NCBI RefSeq assembly: GCF_036452155.1
Contig: NZ_JAWJZY010000006.1
Origin: Sorlinia euscelidii
GTDB taxonomy: Bacteria; Pseudomonadota; Alphaproteobacteria; Acetobacterales; Acetobacteraceae
Strand: one strand, 5' to 3'
DNA: 64,000 nucleotides
Shown one piece after another: positions 1 to 7,544 of this stretch (within the stretch, counting starts at the first letter, position 1; each line of letters begins with the position of its first letter). The position numbers were made by a program, and so were the translations under genes. The notes below the pieces were generated by a model. The model had not been told where the DNA came from. It saw only the letters and a list, made by a program, of their open reading frames with translations, and made no database searches.

Positions 1-1
1 G

Positions 2-193
2 ATCCGTGCCCAGCTCGCGCAATATATCGCCAGCGTCATGTCGAAATGGGACAGTCAAAGCCTGACAAACCGTCTTCAGGAGCGGATCGGGAAAGACCTG
101 CAATATATCCGCGTCAATGGAACGCTGGTGGGGTTCATCATCGGCGCCATGCTGGAAGCCGCTTCCCGCTTCTTCCGCATGGCGATGCATTGA
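2..193 (+). CDS. DUF445 (YjiN-like) membrane protein, C-terminal end only
   Basis: Only the last 63 codons are inside the window. The reading frame is open from base 2 and stops with TGA at 191-193. The tail contains the D-L-Q-Y-I-R-V-N-G-T segment followed by a short hydrophobic stretch (VGFIIGAML), which is the usual C-terminal end of the DUF445/YjiN family: an amphipathic helix leading into a final membrane anchor. The role of this family is unknown. It is upstream of, and probably not part of, the suf operon, because 115 bp with a promoter-like sequence lie between them. The family call rests on a short tail. Confidence 0.72.
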   Translation: MRAQLAQYIASVMSKWDSQSLTNRLQERIGKDLQYIRVNGTLVGFIIGAMLEAASRFFRMAMH

Positions 194-220
194 AAACGCG
201 ATAAAAAAACCAAAAAGCCC

Positions 221-249
221 TTGACTGAAAACGGGACCGGGTCCATCTC
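221..249 (+). promoter_or_regulatory. Candidate promoter and operator of the rrf2-suf operon
   Basis: A TTGACT hexamer at 221-226 is a good -35 element. Seventeen bases later the -10 position (CATCTC) is poor. The perfect inverted repeat GGACC-G-GGTCC at 234-244 lies between the two, where a dimeric regulator would control polymerase access. The first operon gene encodes an Rrf2-family protein, so autoregulation is a reasonable inference. The position is seen; the function is not shown. Confidence 0.4.
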
Positions 250-308
250 AGGGGCAAAGAGGACTTGCGTGGTCTTGAATGAATTTTACCGAATCTTTGA
301 GGTAAGCG

Positions 309-779
309 ATGTTGCGACTTTCCAAATTAGCTGATTACGCGGCCGTGCTGCTGGTGCAGCTTGGCCAGCTGGACACGCTCGCAACGGCGTCCTCCCTTGC
401 GCAATCCACAGGTGTGCCTGAGCCGACCGTCGCGAAACTACTCAAAGGTCTGGCGGGAGATGGACTTGTCACCTCGTTTCGGGGGGCGCGCGGCGGATAT
501 CGTCTCGGTCGACCGCTTGATCAGATCTCAGTCGCATCAGTCATTACGTCGGTAGATGGGCCGATTGAGGTCACAGCCTGCGTCAATGGCCGCTATTGTG
601 ATGCGGGGCCGCTCTGCTCTCTCTCCGGTCATTGGGACATGGTGAATGACGCTGTCTTCCGCGCGCTGGAAGCCATCACGCTGGCGGATATGATGCCGTC
701 ACGCCCCCAGGCAAAAGCGGCGCCTTTAGCCGCCATTATTGATACAAGTCCCCGTTATCGTCATGGAGCGTCTTCATGA
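309..779 (+). CDS. Rrf2-family regulator of the SUF Fe-S assembly operon
   Basis: This is a 156-residue winged-helix regulator of the Rrf2/IscR family. It begins MLRLSKLADYA, has a helix-turn-helix at about residues 25-60 (VPEPTVAKLLKGL), and carries three cysteines in a C-x5-C-x5-C pattern (CVNGRYCDAGPLC, about residues 91-103), which is where family members bind a [2Fe-2S] cluster. Its stop overlaps the sufB start (ATGA), so it is the first gene of the suf operon. By analogy with SufR/IscR-type proteins it probably senses Fe-S status and represses or activates the operon. An 11-bp inverted repeat upstream is a plausible target site. Confidence 0.9.
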   Translation: MLRLSKLADYAAVLLVQLGQLDTLATASSLAQSTGVPEPTVAKLLKGLAGDGLVTSFRGARGGYRLGRPLDQISVASVITSVDGPIEVTACVNGRYCDAGPLCSLSGHWDMVNDAVFRALEAITLADMMPSRPQAKAAPLAAIIDTSPRYRHGASS

Positions 780-2271
780 GCGCGTCGACCGAGACTCGCG
801 ACACCATCGAATCCCTCGCCCAATCGGGATATAAGTGGGGGTTCGAGACGGATATCGATATGGAAATGGCCCCGAAGGGCCTCGATGAAGATATCATACG
901 TTATATTTCCGCCCGGAAAGATGAGCCGCAATGGATGCTCGATGGCGTCTTCAGGCTTATAAGGCGTGGACATCCATGGCCCCGCCGCAATGGCAGAAGC
1001 CGAAATTCCCGCCGATCGATTTTCAGGACGCCCATTATTTCGCGCAGCCAAAAAAGAAGCCCGGCCCGAAATCCCTGGAAGAAGTCGACCCGGAACTCCT
1101 CAAAACCTACGCCAAACTCGGCATCCCCCTGCATGAGCAGGCCATTCTGGCCGGTGTCGAGGGTGCTGATGCGCCTGCTGACGGCCAACGTCCGCCCATC
1201 GCGGTGGACGCGGTCTTTGATAGTGTTTCGGTTGTCACGACATTTCGCGAGACGCTGCGTGCGGCGGGTGTGATTTTCTGCCCGATTTCAGAGGCGATCC
1301 GGGAGCATAGCGACCTCGTCAAAAAATATCTCGGCAGTGTCGTGCCCGTCAGTGACAATTTTTACGCTGCGTTGAATTCGGCGGTTTTTACGGATGGTTC
1401 TTTCGTCTTTGTGCCAAAGGGCGTCAAATGCCCGATGGAGCTTTCAACTTATTTTCGAATCAATGCGCGCAATACCGGACAGTTTGAGCGGACGCTGATC
1501 ATCTGTGAGGATGGGGCCTCCGTCTCCTACCTTGAGGGCTGCACCGCGCCCATGCGTGATGAAAATCAACTTCATGCTGCGGTCGTGGAGCTTGTCGCCC
1601 TGGATGACGCCTCCATCAAATATTCGACCGTGCAGAACTGGTATCCCGGTGATGCGGAAGGTCGAGGCGGCATCTATAATTTCGTCACAAAACGCGGCGC
1701 CTGTCGTGGCCGTAACGCCAAAATCTCATGGACGCAGGTTGAGACAGGCTCTGCCATCACCTGGAAATATCCATCCTGCATTCTGGCGGGGGACGGTTCG
1801 GTCGGAGAGTTTTACTCCGTGGCCGTCACGAATAATCATCAACAGGCGGATACAGGTACCAAGATGATCCATCTCGCGCCCAATACGCGCTCAACGATCA
1901 TCGCCAAGACGATCTCTGCAGGGCATTCGGACAGCACCTATCGCGGCCTTGTACGCATGACGCCGCGTGCACGGAACGCGCGTAATTTTTCACAATGTGA
2001 CAGTCTTCTGATCGGTGATCAGTGCGGTGCCCACACGATTCCCTATATTGAAAACCGCAATTCCTCCGCGCGGGTGGAGCATGAGGCAACGACATCCAAA
2101 ATCTCCGAGGATCAACTTTTTTACTGCCGGTCCCGCGGCATATCGGAGGAGGATGCGGTGGGTCTGATCGTGAATGGTTTCTGCCGCGATGTCCTGAAGG
2201 AATTGCCCATGGAGTTCGCCGTGGAAGCGCAGAAGCTCTTACAGGTCAGTCTCGAAGGCAGTGTCGGATAG
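776..2271 (+). CDS. sufB: Fe-S cluster assembly scaffold SufB, frame broken by a one-base loss
   Basis: SufB is the scaffold subunit of the SufBC2D complex, which builds Fe-S clusters in the cytoplasm. The N-terminus (MSASTETRDTIESL) overlaps the regulator stop by 4 bp. It runs in one frame up to EPQWMLD, and the rest, starting RLQAYKAW, continues in another frame. One base, probably a T that made GAT-TGG, is missing at about 943/944; restored, the product is 498 residues. The body shows the family landmarks MELSTYFRIN, SWTQVETGSAITWKYPSC and HEATTSKISEDQLFYC. Unlike the other frame breaks in this window, this one is not in a long homopolymer. SufB is normally essential in SUF-only bacteria, so sequencing error is the likeliest cause. 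Confidence 0.9.
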
Positions 2272-2281
2272 GATGAAGCGC

Positions 2282-3052
2282 ATGAATGATTTTCTCAAAA
2301 TTACCGACCTGCATGCCGAGGTCGCGATGTCGGAACCCCCAAAAAAAATCCTGAATGGCCTGACCCTCTCCGTGCCACAGGGTGAGGTACACGCGATCAT
2401 GGGGCCGAATGGCTCGGGGAAATCGACGCTCTCTTATATTCTGGCCGGGCGCGAGGATTATGCCGTGACGGGCGGTTCCGTCCTGTTCAAAGGGCAGGAT
2501 CTGCTTGCCTTGACGCCGGAGGAACGCGCCGCTTCGGGTGTTTTCCTCGCTTTTCAGGCGCCGGTTGAGCTGCCGGGTGTCAATAATGCTAATTTCCTGC
2601 GGATCGCCGTCAATGCAGTGCGACGCGCGCGCGGTGAGGCGGAGCTGGACGCGGTCGCCTTCCTGAAAGCCGTGCGCGCTGAGACGAAGCATCTGCACAT
2701 GTCCGATGAGATGCTGAAGCGTAACGTTAATGAAGGTTTCTCAGGCGGGGAGAAGAAGCGCAATGAAGTGCTTCAGATGCGGATGCTGCGCCCGTCATTC
2801 GCCATCCTCGATGAGACGGATAGCGGGCTGGATATCGACGCGTTGCGCATCGTGGCGGAAGGCGTCAACAGCCTGCGCGGCCCTGATTTTTCCGCGCTGA
2901 TCATCACGCATCATCAGCGCCTGCTCGATTACATTAAGCCAGACCGTGTGCACGTTATGGCCAAGGGGCGTATCCTGCATAGTGGTGATGCGTCCGTGGC
3001 GGTCGAACTCGAAGCGAAAGGCTATACGCGTTACCTGGAAGGTGCGGCATGA
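2282..3052 (+). CDS. sufC: SUF system ATPase SufC
   Basis: SufC is the ABC-type ATPase of the SufBC2D scaffold. It is a soluble protein despite its ABC fold. Visible motifs are Walker A (GPNGSGKST), the signature SGGEKKRNE and Walker B (FAILDETDSGLD), in the order and spacing of the family. I place the start at ATG 2282 because AGGA at 2270-2273 lies a suitable distance upstream, giving 256 residues. In-frame starts at 2273 and 2261 are possible and would overlap the end of sufB. The stop overlaps sufD by 4 bp (ATGA), so translation of the two is probably coupled. Confidence 0.94.
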   Translation: MNDFLKITDLHAEVAMSEPPKKILNGLTLSVPQGEVHAIMGPNGSGKSTLSYILAGREDYAVTGGSVLFKGQDLLALTPEERAASGVFLAFQAPVELPGVNNANFLRIAVNAVRRARGEAELDAVAFLKAVRAETKHLHMSDEMLKRNVNEGFSGGEKKRNEVLQMRMLRPSFAILDETDSGLDIDALRIVAEGVNSLRGPDFSALIITHHQRLLDYIKPDRVHVMAKGRILHSGDASVAVELEAKGYTRYLEGAA

Positions 3053-4257
3053 CGGCGACTCAAAGCCTATCGCCCGGCCTCGTCGGCTTTCTTGATCGCG
3101 CCCGGTCCGGTGAGGGGGCGCGTCTATTGCGGGAAACCGGCCTGCCGCATCGACGCATGGAGGCCTGGCGTTATACGAACCCCCGCTCCCTGTCGGAGCA
3201 GATTTATGCCGCGCCATCGCATCTGGATGCCGCCGCCCTCTCTGCGCTTCTCAGCACGCTCCCTGACCTGCCGGGCCGCCGCGTGACTTTCGTCAACGGC
3301 GTTCTGGCGGAAGGTGATGCAGGCGCGCATGCGGGGGACCTCGATCGTGAACCGTTCGAGACTACAATATCGCCTCTGACGGCGCTGAATCGTGCCCTGC
3401 GCCAACCGGGCCTCACCCTTGAAGTCGGGGAGGGGGTTGATGAAGGCACCGTCAGTCTCACAACGATGAATCAGCATGAAACGCTGTCCTCGACCCATTT
3501 GCATCACCGCATTCATCTGGAACGCGGTGCGCGTCTCGTCCTTCTTGATTTCCAGAAAGGTAACGGCCCCTATCTGGCCAATCCCGTCTATGATCTCGAT
3601 GTGGGACCGGGCGCGACCCTTGCGCATATCCGCATTATCGAGGATAGCCGTGCGGCTGAGTCCCTTTCCGTGATTGAAGCGCGCGTCGCAGCCGGTGGCG
3701 TTTATAACAGCTTTACACTGGTCCTTGGCGGGGCGCTCTCCCGGCAGGAAATTGACGCCCATCTGATTGAAGAGGGTGCGGCCGTGCATATTAACGGGGC
3801 CCAATTGATCGGGACGGGCCAGACGGGCGACATCACCTCCGTCATCAATCACACGGCGCCGCATTGCCAGTCGCGCCAGACTGTCGCGAATGTGATTTAC
3901 GGGCGTGGCAAAGGGGTTTTTCAGGGTAAAGTCGTTGTCGCACCTCATGCGCAGAAGACAGATGGTTTCCAGATGAATCAGGCGCTGCTTCTCTCCCCTG
4001 AGGCGGAAATCAACAGCAAGCCGGAGCTTGAGATTTACGCGGATGACGTTAAATGCTCCCACGGGGCAACGGTCGGGGCTATTGATGATGAGCAGCTTTT
4101 TTACCTGCGCACGCGCGGCATTGATGAGACGCGCGCACGCGAAATGCTGATTGAGGCTTTTCTGATGGAGGTGATTGCGCTGGCACCTTGTGAGGCCCTG
4201 TTGCCATTTTTACATCAACGTGTCGCCGCATCCGCCAATCTGAGACATGTTTCATGA
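3049..4257 (+). CDS. sufD: Fe-S cluster assembly protein SufD
   Basis: SufD (402 residues) is a paralogue of SufB and completes the SufBC2D complex. It helps with iron acquisition and scaffold stability. The C-terminal half carries the shared beta-helix signature: NSKPELEIYADDVKCSHGAT followed by DDEQLFYLRTRGID, the region that includes the cluster-associated histidine and the SufC-binding segment. It overlaps sufC upstream and sufS downstream by 4 bp each. The frame is intact. The N-terminal region (about residues 1-150) is poorly conserved, as usual for the family. Confidence 0.94.
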   Translation: MTATQSLSPGLVGFLDRARSGEGARLLRETGLPHRRMEAWRYTNPRSLSEQIYAAPSHLDAAALSALLSTLPDLPGRRVTFVNGVLAEGDAGAHAGDLDREPFETTISPLTALNRALRQPGLTLEVGEGVDEGTVSLTTMNQHETLSSTHLHHRIHLERGARLVLLDFQKGNGPYLANPVYDLDVGPGATLAHIRIIEDSRAAESLSVIEARVAAGGVYNSFTLVLGGALSRQEIDAHLIEEGAAVHINGAQLIGTGQTGDITSVINHTAPHCQSRQTVANVIYGRGKGVFQGKVVVAPHAQKTDGFQMNQALLLSPEAEINSKPELEIYADDVKCSHGATVGAIDDEQLFYLRTRGIDETRAREMLIEAFLMEVIALAPCEALLPFLHQRVAASANLRHVS

Positions 4258-5501
4258 GTGACGTCGTGACCCCACCTTTATTGCGTGAGGATTTCCGCAG
4301 CCATTTCCCGATTTTACGGGAAAAAGTGCACGGGCGGCCCTTCACCTACCTCGATAGCGCCGCATCCGCGCAAAAGCCGGAAGTTGTTATCGAAGCGATG
4401 GCCGAGGTGATGCGTCACCAATATGCCAATATCCATCGCGGCCTGCATTATATGAGTGAGCATACGACTGAGGCCTATGAAGCCGTCCGCACGAAAGTCG
4501 CACGCTTTCTCAACGCGCCGCGGCGGGAAGAAATCACCTTCACGCGCAACAGCACGGAAGCGATCAATCTCGTCGCCTATAGCTTCGGGAGCCTCCTTGA
4601 ACCCGGCCAGGCCGTGCTGATTACGGAGCTGGAGCACCATTCCAATATCATTCCGTGGCAGCTCCTCCGGGATCGCTGCGGGATCTCCCTGCGTGTCGCG
4701 CCGATCACGCCGGAGGGGGAACTTGATCTCGACGCGATGGAAGCGCTTCTTGCAGACGGGAAGGTCGCGCTGGTTGCGGTCACGCACATGTCCAACGTGC
4801 TGGGTACGCTCACCCCCATTTCCCGCATCGCCGCGCTCGCGCACCAATATGGCGCGAAACTGCTTGTCGATGGGTCACAATCCGTCGTGCATGAGGCCGT
4901 CGACCTCGAAAAGCTCGGTGCGGATTTCTTCGTCTTCACCGGTCACAAGCTTTATGGTCCGACCGGTATTGGCGTGCTTTGGGGGCGCACGGCGTTGCTT
5001 GAAGCGATGCCGCCCTTTATGGGCGGCGGCGAAATGATCGAAAGCGTGACCTTTGAAGCCTCCAGCTGGGCGCCCATCCCGCATAAGTTCGAGGCAGGGA
5101 CACCGCCCATTATTGAGGTGATCGGGCTGGGCGCAGCGATTGATTTCCTTGAAAAATATGATCGCGCGCAGCTTCGGGCGGAAGAACAGTCATTAACCAA
5201 AATGCTGCTGTCAGCATTGGGCACCGTCAAAGCGGCGCGCGTCATTGGCGCTCCGGCGCAACGCGGCGGCGTCGTCTCCTTTACGCTCGGCAATATCCAC
5301 CCGCATGATCTCGCCGTTCTGCTGGATCAACAGGGGATCGCGATACGCGCCGGTCAGCATTGCGCGGAGCCGCTCCTGCGGCGACTCGGTGTGACAGCGA
5401 CGGCGCGGGCAAGTCTGGCGGCCTATTCCACCCAACAGGATGTTGAAGCCCTGATGGCGGGGATTGAAAAAGCCCAGTTCGTTTTCGGGGAGGGTCATTA
5501 A
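4254..5501 (+). CDS. sufS: Cysteine desulfurase SufS (PLP enzyme)
   Basis: SufS takes sulfur from L-cysteine as an enzyme-bound persulfide for Fe-S assembly, releasing alanine. The 415-residue product is full length. The PLP-binding lysine is K232 in FTGHKLYGPTG, and the active cysteine is C370 in RAGQHCAEP, the group II desulfurase arrangement. The cofactor-pocket histidine is seen in ELEHHSNI. No SufE gene is present in the window, so the sulfur acceptor may be encoded elsewhere. The start overlaps sufD (ATGA). Confidence 0.95.
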   Translation: MSDVVTPPLLREDFRSHFPILREKVHGRPFTYLDSAASAQKPEVVIEAMAEVMRHQYANIHRGLHYMSEHTTEAYEAVRTKVARFLNAPRREEITFTRNSTEAINLVAYSFGSLLEPGQAVLITELEHHSNIIPWQLLRDRCGISLRVAPITPEGELDLDAMEALLADGKVALVAVTHMSNVLGTLTPISRIAALAHQYGAKLLVDGSQSVVHEAVDLEKLGADFFVFTGHKLYGPTGIGVLWGRTALLEAMPPFMGGGEMIESVTFEASSWAPIPHKFEAGTPPIIEVIGLGAAIDFLEKYDRAQLRAEEQSLTKMLLSALGTVKAARVIGAPAQRGGVVSFTLGNIHPHDLAVLLDQQGIAIRAGQHCAEPLLRRLGVTATARASLAAYSTQQDVEALMAGIEKAQFVFGEGH

Positions 5502-5502
5502 T

Positions 5503-5871
5503 ATGAGTGCCACCCCACGTCACGTCCTGACTCAGGCGCTCAATGCGCCTGACGAGGCCGCTTCTTCTCAGTTGAACGAAGATCAGATCATCGGCGCGAT
5601 TGCCTCGGTTTATGACCCGGAAATACCGGTCAATATCTATGAATTGGGCCTGATTTACGCCGTCGATATGTACGAGGATGGGCGCGTCAATATTGAAATG
5701 ACGCTGACAGCCCCCAATTGTCCGAGTGCGCAGGAGCTTCCTTTACAGGTCAAGCAGGCGGTCGAGTCCGTGCCGGGTGTGACGGCGGCGAAGGTTGAGA
5801 TCGTCTGGAACCCACCCTGGGATATGAGCCGCATGAGCGATGAAGCCCGGCTTGCGTTGAATATGTTTTGA
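5503..5871 (+). CDS. sufT: SufT-type DUF59 / MIP18-family Fe-S maturation protein
   Basis: This 122-residue protein has the DUF59 core: DPEIPVNIYELGLIY near residues 39-53 and the TLTAPNCPSAQ segment with a conserved cysteine. DUF59 proteins in suf operons help mature Fe-S proteins, though their precise step is less clear than for SufBCDS. I chose the ATG at 5503, one base after the sufS stop, over a longer reading inside sufS. It is followed after 21 bp by the A-type carrier gene, so it is probably co-transcribed with it. Confidence 0.9.
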   Translation: MSATPRHVLTQALNAPDEAASSQLNEDQIIGAIASVYDPEIPVNIYELGLIYAVDMYEDGRVNIEMTLTAPNCPSAQELPLQVKQAVESVPGVTAAKVEIVWNPPWDMSRMSDEARLALNMF

Positions 5872-5892
5872 GAGTCTGACAAGAGGTCTGTC

Positions 5893-6261
5893 ATGCAGGA
5901 TAACCACCCCGCCACCCCCCAACGTCCCTCCCTGCCGCCATTGATGGAAATGACGGAAAATGCCGTATCTCGTTTGCGGACGCTTTATGCAGGGGCGCAG
6001 AAGGGGAAGACGCTGCGCATCTCTGTCTCCAACCGTGGCTGTTCCGGTAAGTCTTACGAAATGGACTTTGTTGACGCGCCGAACCCAGGTGATGAATCGG
6101 TGGTGAAGGATGATGTCCGTCTGTTCGTCGATCGCAAGGCCACGCTTTTCCTCATCGGGACGGTGATGGATTTCGAGGCCGGAATGATGCAGTCCGGTTT
6201 CACCTTCTCCAACCCGAATGAAAAAGGGCGTTGCGGCTGCGGCGAAAGCTTTTTCACTTAA
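5893..6261 (+). CDS. sufA: A-type Fe-S carrier (SufA/IscA/HesB family)
   Basis: The 122-residue product carries Fe-S clusters from the SUF scaffold to target proteins. The three ligand cysteines are present: one in NRGCSGKSY and two in the C-terminal GRCGCGESF motif. It is the last gene of the suf operon. Its TAA stop shares a TTAA sequence with the stop of the converging RNA methyltransferase gene, so the two genes overlap by four bases and leave no room for an intergenic terminator. SufA and IscA cannot be told apart by sequence alone; the operon context favours SufA. Confidence 0.92.
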   Translation: MQDNHPATPQRPSLPPLMEMTENAVSRLRTLYAGAQKGKTLRISVSNRGCSGKSYEMDFVDAPNPGDESVVKDDVRLFVDRKATLFLIGTVMDFEAGMMQSGFTFSNPNEKGRCGCGESFFT

Positions 6262-7544
6262 GCGAGTCGTTTCGCCAGCCTTTTACGGTCCAAAGTCAAC
6301 GCCACGACCGCTTCAACCTCCGCAGACCAGAGAAACTGGTCGATAACGGACCAGCTCAGTAACCCATAGCCCTGCCGCACGAACGGTGCGAGATCATTCA
6401 CCAGGGCTTGCGGATTGCAGCTGACATAAATGACGTCTTTCACGCCCGAAGCGGCAACGCGCGCCGCCTGCGTGCCAGCACCTATGCGCGGCGGGTCCAC
6501 GACGACGAGGCGAGACTTCTCGAGTTCTTTCTGTTGCAGAGGCTGGCGGGCCAGATCCCTGACGGAGCATGAGAGACGCCTTCCCGTCCGGGCAGCATCC
6601 AGTGCCGCGACGGACGACGCCGCCCCCTCATACGCCTCGACAAAACCATGTGCGCTGAGGGGCAGGGTCAGTGTACCCATGCCGCTATAAAGCTCAGTGA
6701 TACGGTCGCGTTTATTAAGTTTCGGAAGCGCGTCACAGACGGCGGCGATGATGGCAGCCTCACCGGAGGCGGTCGGCTGCATGAAAGATCCGGGCGGCGG
6801 GGACAAGGTCGTGCCTGAAAAATGATGCGTGACGGGGCGCAGTTGCGCGATGACCTCCGGCGCACTGCTAAAGGATTTCCCCTGTCGCCAACAGATGCGC
6901 GGAATGCGGTGCGCGGCTGCGAACGCTGCGATTTTGCCGCGATCCGAGAGGGAGGGCGCGGCATTCGCGCCAATGACGATATCTGCACCGGAGTCGAAGA
7001 GATTAATATGGAGATCCGCCTCACGCGAGATTGCGCCGAGGCGACGCATCAATTCACGCAGGGGTGCTACCAACGCGAAAATCCGGGGGTCGAGAAGTTG
7101 GCAGGATGTCATATCGATCGGCGCGCTTTTGCGCTGATGGAGGCCGATCACCACACCTTCCTCACTTTTGACCACGGCGAGATCAACACGGCGGCGGGAT
7201 CGGGGTGCAGACTGGTGCATCAGGGTCGGTACGGGCACGTCAAAACCCGCACGTTCCAAAGCCGCTTGCACGCGGGCGCGCTTCCAGTTCAGCTGATCCG
7301 GGAAAGGAAGACGCTGCGTCGCGCATCCACCACATTGCGTGAAAATGGTGCAGGGCGGGGTCATAGCGTGCGGTGCGGGGGAGACCAGATGATGTCCCAG
7401 GCAATGGCCTGCTTCATCCGTCTGAAGGTCGAGAACATCTCCGGGGACAAGATGAGGAAAGTAATAGGAGCGCGCACCAATTTGGGCAACGCCGTCCCCC
7501 TCTCGCCCTAATGAGGTGATCGCGACGCGATGCGTCACCGACAT
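6258..7544 (-). CDS. Class I SAM-dependent RNA m5U methyltransferase (TrmA/RlmD family)
   Basis: This 428-residue enzyme belongs to the RumA/RlmD/TrmA family that makes 5-methyluridine in rRNA or tRNA. It has a four-cysteine Fe-S pattern beginning CTIFTQCGGCATQ (about residues 64-76), a SAM-binding loop (ELYSGMGTLTL), the VDPPR motif and the catalytic cysteine in YVSCNPQAL near the C-terminus. The TRAM-like N-terminal domain is short. The start codon overlaps the stop of the upstream helicase gene by one base (TAATG), so the two RNA-related genes are probably translationally coupled. Which uridine it modifies cannot be told from sequence. Confidence 0.9.
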   Translation of the reverse strand: MSVTHRVAITSLGREGDGVAQIGARSYYFPHLVPGDVLDLQTDEAGHCLGHHLVSPAPHAMTPPCTIFTQCGGCATQRLPFPDQLNWKRARVQAALERAGFDVPVPTLMHQSAPRSRRRVDLAVVKSEEGVVIGLHQRKSAPIDMTSCQLLDPRIFALVAPLRELMRRLGAISREADLHINLFDSGADIVIGANAAPSLSDRGKIAAFAAAHRIPRICWRQGKSFSSAPEVIAQLRPVTHHFSGTTLSPPPGSFMQPTASGEAAIIAAVCDALPKLNKRDRITELYSGMGTLTLPLSAHGFVEAYEGAASSVAALDAARTGRRLSCSVRDLARQPLQQKELEKSRLVVVDPPRIGAGTQAARVAASGVKDVIYVSCNPQALVNDLAPFVRQGYGLLSWSVIDQFLWSAEVEAVVALTLDRKRLAKRLA

